Notes under the pieces: generated by a model
Told to the model about the DNA's origin: nothing
The model's database searches: none
What the model saw: the letters and a program-made list of their open reading frames with translations, nothing else
Program-made: the position numbers and the translations under genes
Part shown: one piece after another, positions 9,196 to 18,915 of the stretch
How positions within the stretch are numbered: the first letter of the stretch is position 1
Layout: every line of letters starts with the position of its first letter
Assembly (NCBI GenBank): GCA_009921445.1
Contig: RFXV01000002.1
Coordinates: 1-37,849, forward strand
DNA length: 37,849 nt
Direction: 5' to 3'
From: Flavobacteriia bacterium
GTDB taxonomy: Bacteria > Bacteroidota > Bacteroidia > Flavobacteriales > Schleiferiaceae

Positions 9196-9707
9196 GATAT
9201 TTTGCCCAGATCCTTGGCGTTTCGCTTGGCCTAATGGCTTCGTGCAACGCACAGGATGCCCAAAACGAATCAAACTCCATGGAAAAGAAGACTTACCCTG
9301 TCCGTTTGACCCCAGCTCAATGGCAAGACAGTCTGAGCGATGAGCAGTACTACATTCTCCGCGAGAAGGGCACCGAGCGTCCAGGCACAGGGCAGTACTA
9401 TCTGCACACCGCTGAGGGCACCTACAGCTGTGCCGGATGCGGGTCGGAACTCTTCACCTCGGATATGAAATTCCAGTCGCACTGCGGCTGGCCCAGTTTC
9501 GATCGCGAGATCGAGGGCGGTAAGGTCGAACGCAAACTGGACAAGTCGCATGGGATGATGCGCACCGAGATCCTCTGTGCCAACTGCGGCGGACACCTGG
9601 GTCATGTGTTCAACGACGGGCCCACGTCTACTGGAGAACGCTATTGCGTGAACTCTCTTTCTCTCCAGTTCAGCCCTATTGAAAAGGAGGGGCAGACCAG
9701 TCCGTGA
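9192..9707 (+). CDS. msrB: peptide-methionine (R)-S-oxide reductase, predicted lipoprotein
   Basis: CAGCGSELF / CANCGGHLGHVF zinc motifs and RYCVNSLSL catalytic Cys; N-terminal lipobox LMASC. ATGA overlap with the preceding gene. Confidence 0.94.
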   Translation: MRYFAQILGVSLGLMASCNAQDAQNESNSMEKKTYPVRLTPAQWQDSLSDEQYYILREKGTERPGTGQYYLHTAEGTYSCAGCGSELFTSDMKFQSHCGWPSFDREIEGGKVERKLDKSHGMMRTEILCANCGGHLGHVFNDGPTSTGERYCVNSLSLQFSPIEKEGQTSP

Positions 9708-9743
9708 CCTCAGGCAGTGGAATCAACTTCACCTTGCATTCCG

Positions 9744-9751
9744 TACATTTG
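9744..9751 (+). promoter_or_regulatory. -7 box (TACATTTG) upstream of the coiled-coil/zapA operon
   Basis: Exact TAnnTTTG, 25 nt before the ATG at 9777. Confidence 0.45.
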
Positions 9752-9776
9752 AAAAAGATCCTCTGTTCAGAAAAAG

Positions 9777-10067
9777 ATGCAGAAGTTTAGCCAAAGATCC
9801 GAGGTGTTGACCGAAGAGGTCGACCGGATCCTGGGCCTGCTTCAGTCGCTGAAAAATGAGAACCAGGAGCTGAAGGCGCAACGATCAAAGGATGCGGCAT
9901 CCATAAGGGATGCCCGCGATCGAATCGCAGTCTTGGAACAGGAGATCGACAGCATGAAGGTGGCCAGTGCCCTTTCCGGAGATGATGTTCGAAGGAAGGA
10001 AGCGCGGGCCGAAGTAACTGGAATGCTGCGGGAAATTGATAAATGCCTGGCCTTGCTTCAGGATTGA
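9777..10067 (+). CDS. small coiled-coil protein encoded immediately upstream of zapA
   Basis: 96 aa; heptad-rich sequence (VDRILGLLQSLKNENQELKAQ...RIAVLEQEID). Confidence 0.75.
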   Translation: MQKFSQRSEVLTEEVDRILGLLQSLKNENQELKAQRSKDAASIRDARDRIAVLEQEIDSMKVASALSGDDVRRKEARAEVTGMLREIDKCLALLQD

Positions 10068-10077
10068 TCGAGTTGAG

Positions 10078-10371
10078 ATGTCGGAGGAGAGAACCATGAG
10101 GATGAAGTTGAAGGTCGCCAACAGGACCTATCCCCTCAACGTACGACTCGAAGAAGAAGCAAGCCTTAGAAATGCGAGCAAGCGCATCACGCAGATGATG
10201 GAAGAACTGGAGAAGGCCTATGCCGTATCCGATACACAGGATCTGCTGGCCATGACGGCCATTCAGCTTGCCTCGTCCCTTGAGCGTCAGCAGTCTACAT
10301 CGTCCCTGGACGAAGAGACCGTCGTTCAGGAATTGGATAAACTCATTGGAAAGCTGGGTGCTTTCAAGTGA
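10078..10371 (+). CDS. zapA: cell division protein ZapA-like
   Basis: MSEERTMRMKLKVANRTYPLNVRLEEEASLRNASKRITQMMEELE...DLLAMTAIQLA; chosen start at 10078 rather than the ORF-track start at 10036. Confidence 0.85.
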   Translation: MSEERTMRMKLKVANRTYPLNVRLEEEASLRNASKRITQMMEELEKAYAVSDTQDLLAMTAIQLASSLERQQSTSSLDEETVVQELDKLIGKLGAFK

Positions 10372-10416
10372 GTTGAAGCGTTCTTTTATAGCGATTTCCC
10401 GCATAGGCCTACCTGC

Positions 10417-10590
10417 TTTGGTAAACTCAACAGTTAACCTAAATAGGAGTCCAGCTCGTTGTGGAGATGTCATGCCCTTTTGGAAAAGCTCGGCTTTTTA
10501 CTGAGAGGGAAGACTGAAACTCAGCGGTGGATTCCGATCCTGTCTAATTGGAGTTTACGCAAACTCTGTGGTCTGTGCGGGTTTTTTTAA
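10417..10590 (+). ncRNA. ssrS: putative 6S-like RNA in the zapA-rny intergenic region (boundaries approximate)
   Basis: 232-nt non-coding gap with nested rod-like pairing: GTAAACTC(10421-10428)/GAGTTTAC(10551-10558), GGAGTCCA(10446-10453)/TGGATTCC(10528-10535), CCCTTTT(10475-10481)/GAGAGGG(10503-10509), apical AAAAGC-TCG-GCTTTT(10484-10498); T-tract at about 10581-10587. Confidence 0.65.
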
Positions 10591-10603
10591 TTCAGAAACA
10601 GAT

Positions 10604-12142
10604 ATGTCATACACCATCATCATTGCTGCCATTGGGTCGTTGCTTGCAGGATTCATAACTGCCACGCTCATCGCGCGTCAAAGGGAAAAGAAACAAGTTG
10701 GCGGATTGATGGCCGACGCCAAGAAAGAAGCAGAGGCTCTCAAGAAAGAAAAGATCCTACAGGCCAAGGAAAAGTTCATTGAGCTCAAGTCCGAGCACGA
10801 GAAGACCATTCAGTCCCGGGAGCGAAAAATGGGCGATGCGGAAAAGCGCATCAAGGACAAGGAGTCCAAAGTGAACAAACAGCTCGAGGAGCAGAAGCGA
10901 AAGGACAAGGACCTTCAGCGCCTCAAAGAGCGTCTCGAACGACAGATGACCGCTGTCGATAGCCGTTTGGAGGAGATCGAGAAAAGCCACCGTTCGCAGG
11001 TTGAACAGCTCGAAAAGATCTCTGGCCTTTCTGCGGAAGAAGCCAAGCAACAGATGGTGACCGCCTTGCGCGATGAAGCGCGTACCGAAGCAGCTGCCTT
11101 CATCCAGAACTCAATGGAGGAGGCCAAGTTGTCGGCCTCGGCCGAAGCGAAAAAGATCGTCATTCAGAGCATCCAACGGGTAGCTACGGAGCGAGCTATC
11201 GAAAATTCAGTTTCCGTATTCAACATCGACAGCGACGAAATGAAAGGCCGGATCATCGGCCGGGAGGGAAGGAACATCCGAGCCATTGAGGCCGCAACGG
11301 GCGTAGAGATCGTTGTGGATGATACGCCTGAGGCGATTCTGCTCTCTTGTTTCGATCCGGTTCGCAGGGAGATCGCCCGCCTGTCTCTTCACCGTTTGGT
11401 CACCGATGGCCGCATTCATCCGGCGCGAGTCGAAGAAGTGGTGCGAAAGGTGGAGAAGAACATTCAGGAGGAGATCAATGAATTGGGCAAGAAGACCATC
11501 ATCGATCTGGGCATTCACGGGCTTCACCCCGAACTGGTCAAAATGGTCGGTCGCATGAAGTACCGTTCATCCTACGGTCAGAATCTATTGCAGCACAGCA
11601 GGGAGGTGGCCAACCTCAGTGCCACCATGTCTTCAGAGTTGGGGCTGAATCCAAAACTGGCCAAGCGCGCTGGTCTGCTTCACGACATAGGGAAAGTGCC
11701 GCAGGAAGAGTCGGAACTTCCGCATGCCATTCTGGGGATGCAATTGGCGGAGAAATACGGAGAGAAACCCGAGGTGTGTAACGCCATTGGTGCGCACCAC
11801 GATGAGATCGAGATGACCAGTCTTTTGTCGCCCATCATTCAGGTCTGCGATGCGATCAGCGGGGCACGTCCTGGTGCGCGCAGGCAAGTGGTAGACTCCT
11901 ATATCCAGCGATTGAAAGACCTGGAGAACCTCGCCCTGAGCTATAAGGGAGTGTCCAAGGCCTTTGCCATTCAGGCGGGTCGCGAGTTGCGGGTCATGGT
12001 GGAGAGCGAGAAGGTGAATGATGCGGAGGCCGGCAGCCTGGCCCATGATATTTCCCAACGCATCCAGAATGAAATGACCTATCCAGGACAGGTGAAGATC
12101 ACCGTGATACGCGAGACGCGTGCGGTGAGCATGGCCCGCTAG
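10604..12142 (+). CDS. rny: ribonuclease Y
   Basis: N-terminal TM helix plus coiled coil, KH domain ([21 protein letters not shown]), HD domain (AGLLHDIGK). Confidence 0.96.
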   Translation: MSYTIIIAAIGSLLAGFITATLIARQREKKQVGGLMADAKKEAEALKKEKILQAKEKFIELKSEHEKTIQSRERKMGDAEKRIKDKESKVNKQLEEQKRKDKDLQRLKERLERQMTAVDSRLEEIEKSHRSQVEQLEKISGLSAEEAKQQMVTALRDEARTEAAAFIQNSMEEAKLSASAEAKKIVIQSIQRVATERAIENSVSVFNIDSDEMKGRIIGREGRNIRAIEAATGVEIVVDDTPEAILLSCFDPVRREIARLSLHRLVTDGRIHPARVEEVVRKVEKNIQEEINELGKKTIIDLGIHGLHPELVKMVGRMKYRSSYGQNLLQHSREVANLSATMSSELGLNPKLAKRAGLLHDIGKVPQEESELPHAILGMQLAEKYGEKPEVCNAIGAHHDEIEMTSLLSPIIQVCDAISGARPGARRQVVDSYIQRLKDLENLALSYKGVSKAFAIQAGRELRVMVESEKVNDAEAGSLAHDISQRIQNEMTYPGQVKITVIRETRAVSMAR

Positions 12143-13023
12143 AACAGCACGTCCAGGCTCTGATCGATCAGTCGTTTCACCGTTTTTTCCGGATCTGCAG
12201 AGGTTTGTCCGCTGGCGCGGTTGGCCAATAGAGCGGATACAGAGGCCATTCTGTGGCCGAAGACGGATCCGAGGTGAAACAAGGCGGCCGTTTCCATTTC
12301 CACATTGGTGATGCGGTCTTCACCGGAACGGAAAGCGCTGAGTCGGTCGAGCATCTGGTCTTGTGTTGCGCCCTCCCAGATCTTTCGCCCCTGGGGTCCA
12401 TAGAAGCCACATGCTGTATAAGTGATGCCTTGTTCCATGCCCGAGGAGATGAGCCGTTGGCTGACTGTTTTGTCGGGGTAAAAAGGGAGCAGTTTTGGAA
12501 ACCGGTAGCGGTTGGTGAACTCCTGCAGCGCAACGTTCAGGCCATCCGTTGCAGCCTGCGGGTAGAAGTGATGCAAACTGTCCATGGAGCAGGCGGCTGT
12601 GCTCACCAACAAGCGGTCGATCCCCAGATCTTCCTGTAAGGCGCCTGAAGTGCCCAATCGAATGATCTGAAGGCTCCGCCGCAGCCTATTGGGCAGGCGT
12701 TTTTCCAGATCCCAGTTCGCCACGAGTTCAAGCTCATTGAGTGCAATATCCACATTGTCCGAACCCATCCCCGTGGACAGTACCGTCACTTTATGTCCCC
12801 TGATCGTTCCGGTGACCGTTCGGAATTCTCTTTTTCGACGTTCCAGATCGACAGTGGCAAAATGAGGAAGAAGCTGATCGATCCTGTCAGGATCACCAAC
12901 AGTGAGTACAGTGTCTGCTACTTCTTCTCCGATCAGATCGAGGTGATAGGCTCTAAAGCCGGGCCCGGTCATGATCTGGGTTGGATCGAGCGAGGCGGAG
13001 GTGCTGTTCGGGTTCATTTGCAA
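12139..13023 (-). CDS. nucleoside phosphorylase (uridine phosphorylase-like)
   Basis: [22 protein letters not shown] and [18 protein letters not shown] motifs; start could be the ATG at 13017. Confidence 0.88.
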   Translation of the reverse strand: MQMNPNSTSASLDPTQIMTGPGFRAYHLDLIGEEVADTVLTVGDPDRIDQLLPHFATVDLERRKREFRTVTGTIRGHKVTVLSTGMGSDNVDIALNELELVANWDLEKRLPNRLRRSLQIIRLGTSGALQEDLGIDRLLVSTAACSMDSLHHFYPQAATDGLNVALQEFTNRYRFPKLLPFYPDKTVSQRLISSGMEQGITYTACGFYGPQGRKIWEGATQDQMLDRLSAFRSGEDRITNVEMETAALFHLGSVFGHRMASVSALLANRASGQTSADPEKTVKRLIDQSLDVLF

Positions 13024-13123
13024 TGCGAATTAAAGGCGAGGCCTGTTCGGGGAAGCGGAGGGTTTGAAGTTCGATTTCAGTGCATACCGGAAATACATCC
13101 GAAGCTGAAAGCATACAAGAGGC

Positions 13124-16100
13124 TCAATTGCCTGGGCTGAGGTTGAAATACACGGAGCCATGATTGGAGGAGGAGGCGCTGTTCTGGCTGTAACGAGACA
13201 GGGGAGCACCGATCAGCACATTTCCTGCTCCTTCCGATAGATCGTGTCCGAAACGCATTCCCGCAGCGGCATCGGGAGCAGAGATGACCCCTTGATGGAT
13301 AAAACTGCTTCCGTTCCAAGTGTACTCATGCACCTGTCCAGCTCCCTGATCAGCACCTTCCGAACCCACCAAAAGCTTTCCGCTTTGGAGCGAGTAGGAC
13401 AAGGCGCTGCCAAAATGATCTCCGCCCTGGGGTTGTGGAGCCTGTAGGACCTGTGTTTCCATCCAGACCGAACCGATCAATTCAAAGAGATAGACCTTCT
13501 CTGCATTGGGGTCGCCCACAAGCAGTGTGCTTCCTGCACGGCAGACGGAATGTCCGAATCTCCTTCCGCTGCTCCCATCCGAGGCGAACAATTGCTGACT
13601 GATGGCCAGACTGCCATTGATCAGTCGATACAACACCACACTTCCCTGACCATTGTGACCAGGCGCGCCAACGACGAGCGTATCGTTCTTTAGGTCCATG
13701 GCCGCTCCGAATTCACTTGTACCCAGAGATGAGAAGGAAGTCTCAGTTGCTGTGAGCATCCATCCGCTCGTCTGCTTCTGGTAGATGAACAGCTTTGGCT
13801 GTACGGAAGGTGCAGCAACGATAAGGGAACTCCCATCCATCGCCAATTCCTGTCCAAAATCCTGACCGATCTGAAGACACCCATTGTCCAAGCGAATTCA
13901 AACGGTGGAGATACACCTTTCCACTGTTGGATTCTCCAGGTGCAGCCACAGCTAATCGATCGTCCTTGATCTGTACGGAAGCACCGAAGAGATCGCTTGC
14001 GGCTCTGTCCATGGCCTGAAGTCGCTGCCATTCGACCCATTGACCATTTTTTTGGTGGAAGACATACGCGGCCCCCACATCGCTCAGAAAACCGTGGTCG
14101 ATGGTGTCGTAGCGCTCTGCATAGTCACCTGTACGTCCCGGACTGCCGGACACGGCCCAGTTCTGATCGACATCCACGGCTTCACCGAACCGGTCGCGGA
14201 AAGGGGAATAACTGTATGGCACGATCTGCACGGCTGTCGGTGCACATGCTTGCAGGGTGTGGCTGCCCAGAGAGTCGTATGCATCGTTACTCAGCGCATG
14301 CCATTGCAACCTAAGACGCGACCAAAAGGCTGTTCCCACGCGAATGCTGTCTGCCCGCACCAGGGTGACGTTTTGAATATTGTGCACCACGCCATTGTCG
14401 ATGATGGTGTGGTTCACACCTCGATTGTTCGGATCGCCGATGCGGTCGATGGTATCGCCAGTGGCCAGCTCGATCAAGCTGGTGAGGTCATTTCCATTGA
14501 AGCTCAAAGCGCTTCCCGATCCAGAAACAGCATCGGCCCGGTTCAAAAAAGCAGGAGCAGCTGAACTGTTGCATACGACAAATTGTGCTCCGGCATTCAG
14601 CGTACCCGAAAGCGAAGTGCTGCCAGAATAGCCCGTGGCATTGTAGGCCGTATAAAGCACAAAATCGCCGAGATCGAGTGTGGAATCAGAGGTGTTGGTG
14701 AGCTCAAGGCACTTGTTGTTGGACGATCCCTCGATGTATTCAGAAATGATCAAGCCTCCAGAGCAATTCCCTGAACCGACCTGTCCGGGTGCACTTCGTG
14801 TTTGCATCTGAACCGAAAGTGCTGCGCCCATGGCATCGGTTGAACCGCTTTGAACGGCATAGAGGAACGCCTGTGCGTAATAGGTCGTGCCCGCTTGCAA
14901 TCCGGTCACCACCAGTTGCGCATCCTGCGCATTCTGGCTGTTGTACACGCAAAAGGCAGAGCCGCCGCTGACCGAAGCGCTGCTGCCTGCCCCCATTGAG
15001 GTAGAGGGAGAATACAGAGAAGCTTTTTGGCTGTTTTGCTGCCAGATACCATTGATCGGATGTTCCGAGAGGAAGACGATCGTTCCGTCCCAATCGACGC
15101 CATGACCCGAACCCGGTTTGTCCATGGTCAGAATGGCCTTGTCCGTCCCGCTGCTGTCTGCGCTGAATCCATCCAGGGCCGGAGGAGCAGGACCTCCGAC
15201 CATACCCCCTCCATTGGAAGCGATATATACCACGCGGTTGGGATGGCTCGGTGAGGAGATGTTCAGGGCCGTCGGGCCAAATGCTGAATTTCCTGTGGCA
15301 TTCACAGTCAGGCAATACGATTGGTAGGCAACGATCTGACTGGGAAGACTGCCCAGCTGAAAGTGGGTATTCTGCCCACTGCTTCCACTCAGTTGGAGGG
15401 TTTGATCGCCCGTATTGATCAGGCTGATGCATGCCTGTTCATTCTCGCTCAGCCAAAGGGTGTCGGGAAAGACCTGCCAGTCGCTCACCGGATTCAGGTT
15501 GGCCTGTCCAGTGAAGGATCCCAGGCGTTCTTCCATTTGGGGGTAATCCACCAATGGATTTCGATTGTTCTGCAACTGGTAAATACCCTGGTTTCGCGTC
15601 TTCTCTGCAGCGTCGGGAGGATCGTTCAGATGCCATTGCCTGAGTACGCTCTCCATCCCGGAAATGAAGTTCTGATAGTCGCCATAGCGCAGGGCGAAAT
15701 ACAGAAGAGCCCGAGCCGAATTGCCTTTTTGAACATCCCTGGGTTCGAACAGTCCGGATGCGTATTTCGAACCTCCGTTCTGCCAGGTGGGATTGGAGAC
15801 ATGTCCAAAAGGGTAGTTGCTTCGAACCGAATTGGCCGTGGCATCGCTCGGGAAGAGGCAGTGGATGTCGCTCTGCATCGGGAAGGCGCTGCCGAAATAG
15901 GATTGCGGCATGGTGTGCTCGCAATTGATGTTGTTCGCATTGGCCCCCGACCGTGTGCTGAAAAAGGCCGTGCGACCGGTGTAAACACAGCTGACTGCTC
16001 CCTGATTGTTGTCCAGCTGGGCGTACATATTATCCCGTGCACTGTTGTAGCTCAGTTGGTTGTAGTTCTGTGCCAGAAGGTTTTGAAGCTGATTCTTCAG

Positions 16101-16514
16101 CGCCTGACCGCTCAGTCCCTGGGTGCTGTTGTAGTAGGTCTTGGAATAGCTCCCTTGCCCCTGAAGGGTGACCGGGACGGATCCGTAATGAGAATCAGTG
16201 TGGAAGATCAGTGGAAGCGTATAGTCGATGTTCTGTCGCGGCCTGAAGTAGACCTGAACGTTTCTCTGCCCTCCGGCCGGAATGCTGAAGACCGAATCAC
16301 TCAGCCAGCAGATCTTTCCGCTGAACGGCCAAAAGGCATCGTAGCCATTCACTGAAACGGTTTGGTTGCCTTGGTTGTACAGGGTCAGTGTGCGGCTGAC
16401 CGTGGAGCTTTCCGTTGCTGTTCCAAAATTCGTTGAACCCGATACGATCAGGCTTTGTCCCCATACAGAAAGCGTACAAAAAACCGATGTGAGGATAGAC
16501 AGGAAGAATCTCAT
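13124..16514 (-). pseudogene. Secreted endonuclease I family protein with lamin-tail domain and FG-GAP-like repeats, split by a frameshift near 13861-13895
   Basis: ORF 13743..16514 (signal peptide, ASH-like domain, endonuclease I core NINCEHTMPQSYF...DIHCLFPSDATANSVRSNYPFG, lamin-tail LIISEYIEGSSNNKCLELTN, first FG-GAP repeats) loses its frame; the repeats continue in ORF 13124..13891. Confidence 0.75.
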
Positions 16515-16568
16515 AGTGCTTTCGAAGCTACGGAGATTTTAAAGCCTGTTCAAAGCGCTTTCAGGAAT

Positions 16569-18896
16569 CTACCAGCCAAAGACCAAACCCACCGTTGGCA
16601 TCACTGGCAGCTGATCCACGCGTTTGTTCTCGATGCGGTCGTAGTAGAAGATATTGTCGCGGTTCAGCATATTGGTGGCTCCGGCATTGAGCTCCAATCT
16701 GCTGTATTCGCCGAATTTCCAGGTCTTCTTCGCGCTGATGTCAAAACGGTGGTAATTGGGCAGACGAAAGCTATTCAGATCGCCATACAGATCCTTGATC
16801 TCTCCGTTTTCTGTGGTGAAATCGTAGTCCACTCCGGGCGTTCCATCCGACATGGTGAAGGGTTGCCCGTTGATCGATCCGCGTCTTGGGGTGAAGGGGA
16901 AGCCCGATCCAAAGTTGTAACGGGCGCTGACCTCCCATGAACGCTCTTTCCCAAAGGTGTACGTACTCACCAGATTGAGGTTGTGTCTGCGGTCGAAGGG
17001 TGGATAGTATTCGCGAACTCCATCGTCCCGGGTCACGATGCTATAGCTGTAGGCCGCCCAGAGGTACCACGATCGATACTCCGCCTTGACCAGAAGATCG
17101 ATCCCGCGGGCCAGTCCCTGTTCGACAATGAAGTCCTTTCGCAGGATCTCGGGCTTGGTAAAGTCGTCGCTGTCATACAGCTTGTTCCGGTTGATATTGG
17201 TGATCTGGTTGAAGTCCTTGACATAGACTTCGAGGTTGAGGTCGATGTGGTCGTCCACATCGTATTCGAAACCGAGGATGGCGTGACGTGCCAGTTGCAA
17301 ACGGTTATTCGAATACTCTGCTGGAATGTCTTCGGGGCCTGAGAGGAAGCCATAGAAGAGATTCACCACATCTCTGTCGGAATTGGCTGCCACGAGATTC
17401 TGAGAGTAGTATCCACCAGAGGCCTTGATGCGGAAGCGCTCATTGGCTCGGTATTTCATGCCGATCCGTGGTTCCAGAGAAAATTCACTCAAGCTGCCGT
17501 AGTAGTGGGCATGCACTCCGGGCTCGATCAGCCAGCGCTGACCCAGATCGGCCTTATAGCGAAAATAACCCGCCAGTTCGGTGGTGTTCTCCGTCTGGGA
17601 AATGGTGCGTCCCAACTGATTGCTGAAACGGAAATCCGTTCGGTATCCGATCGCCGTGAAACCATAACGGAATTCATCATTTTCCCTCAGGTAATAAGTG
17701 AAGTCCAAGCCGCCATTGAAGCCAGAGATCGAACTGCTCCTTGGCAGTCCATTGCTCTGCTGCTGCTCTATGGCGTAATTGGAGTAGGCCAGATTCCCTT
17801 TCAGGACAAGGGCGGAGGCGACGGGAATGGCCCGAAAGTCAAAGCCCATGCCCTGGCTGTCCCAGCCGATCCGATTGCCCATGCTGATCCGCACATCATC
17901 GACGAATTTGAAGCCGAAGAGATTCACATTGGAGCCATTGGTCGCCGTACTTGAGAGCTTGCCGTAGATGTCCGTGAAACTGAAAGGAAGTCCGTCAAAC
18001 TCGGTCTCGACATAGGGATAGAATACAGATGACGACTGGTCCAAATAGGATGTCTTCCCGGAGATCACATAGGAAACGCTCGATCGCTTGGCACCTTCTT
18101 TTTTGAACAACGGCCCCTCTAGCATGAGCTTGGCGCTGTAGGTGGAGGCACTTGCTTTTCCGGCAAAGCGTTTCTGATTTCCCGCCCGGGTACGGATGTC
18201 CATCACCGATGAGGTGCGCCCCCCATATTCGGCGTTGAAACCGCCGGTGTATACATCTGCGGACTGGATCAGATCCACATCAAAGACACTGAAAAAGCCA
18301 ATGGAGTGGAAGGGATTGTAAATGATCATATTGTCCAGCATGACCAGGTTCTGAATGGGTGCCCCACCACGTATGTAGAGCTGTCCTCCCTGATCGCCTG
18401 TGGTCACTACGCCCGGGAGGACCTGAATGGCGCGAACCAGGTCTGCATCGCCCCCGACAGAGAACTGAGTGATCTTCTTAGGGGAGAGCTGAACGACACT
18501 GGTCATCACCTGTTTTTTCAACTGCTGCCGGTCGGCTTTGACTTCCACATCCCGAAGTACGGTTTGTTCCTCCTCGAGAAAGAACTTGACATCGCTGATG
18601 CGATTGGCCCTGACAGTCACTTTCTGTGTCTGGTCCTTGTGGCCGATGAACTGGACGCGGAGGTTATGTTCTCCTTCGGGGATGTCGTTCAGGATGAACA
18701 AGCCATCTGCATTCGTCGTGGTCACCCACTGGGTGCCTTCGATGCGCACGGCGGCGTAGGGAATGGGGAGGTCGGTCGATGCCTCTTGAACGAATCCGCG
18801 AATCTTTCCGGTCGACTGGCCATGTGCGGTTTGCAAAGCAAGGCCGAACAATAACCACAATAGAAGCCTCCGGAAGGCCGGTGCTGTTTTTCTCAT
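16569..18896 (-). CDS. TonB-dependent outer-membrane receptor with CarboxypepD-regulatory-like domain
   Basis: GKIRGFVQEASTDLPIPYAAVRIEGTQWVTTTNADGLFILNDIPEGEH, plug motif GGQLYIRGGAPIQNLVMLD; ATG at 18896 preferred over the ORF-track TTG at 18905. Confidence 0.9.
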   Translation of the reverse strand: MRKTAPAFRRLLLWLLFGLALQTAHGQSTGKIRGFVQEASTDLPIPYAAVRIEGTQWVTTTNADGLFILNDIPEGEHNLRVQFIGHKDQTQKVTVRANRISDVKFFLEEEQTVLRDVEVKADRQQLKKQVMTSVVQLSPKKITQFSVGGDADLVRAIQVLPGVVTTGDQGGQLYIRGGAPIQNLVMLDNMIIYNPFHSIGFFSVFDVDLIQSADVYTGGFNAEYGGRTSSVMDIRTRAGNQKRFAGKASASTYSAKLMLEGPLFKKEGAKRSSVSYVISGKTSYLDQSSSVFYPYVETEFDGLPFSFTDIYGKLSSTATNGSNVNLFGFKFVDDVRISMGNRIGWDSQGMGFDFRAIPVASALVLKGNLAYSNYAIEQQQSNGLPRSSSISGFNGGLDFTYYLRENDEFRYGFTAIGYRTDFRFSNQLGRTISQTENTTELAGYFRYKADLGQRWLIEPGVHAHYYGSLSEFSLEPRIGMKYRANERFRIKASGGYYSQNLVAANSDRDVVNLFYGFLSGPEDIPAEYSNNRLQLARHAILGFEYDVDDHIDLNLEVYVKDFNQITNINRNKLYDSDDFTKPEILRKDFIVEQGLARGIDLLVKAEYRSWYLWAAYSYSIVTRDDGVREYYPPFDRRHNLNLVSTYTFGKERSWEVSARYNFGSGFPFTPRRGSINGQPFTMSDGTPGVDYDFTTENGEIKDLYGDLNSFRLPNYHRFDISAKKTWKFGEYSRLELNAGATNMLNRDNIFYYDRIENKRVDQLPVMPTVGLVFGW

Positions 18897-18902
18897 GCGG
18901 GG

Positions 18903-18910
18903 CAAAAATA
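18903..18910 (-). promoter_or_regulatory. -7 box (TATTTTTG on minus strand), N6 before the TonB-receptor ATG
   Basis: TATTTTTG-CCCCGC-ATG. Confidence 0.45.
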
Positions 18911-18915
18911 AGGCT

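Noticed and set aside
15321-16355. 344-aa + strand ORF
   Set aside because: Antisense shadow of the endonuclease I gene, which has clear domain motifs on the minus strand.
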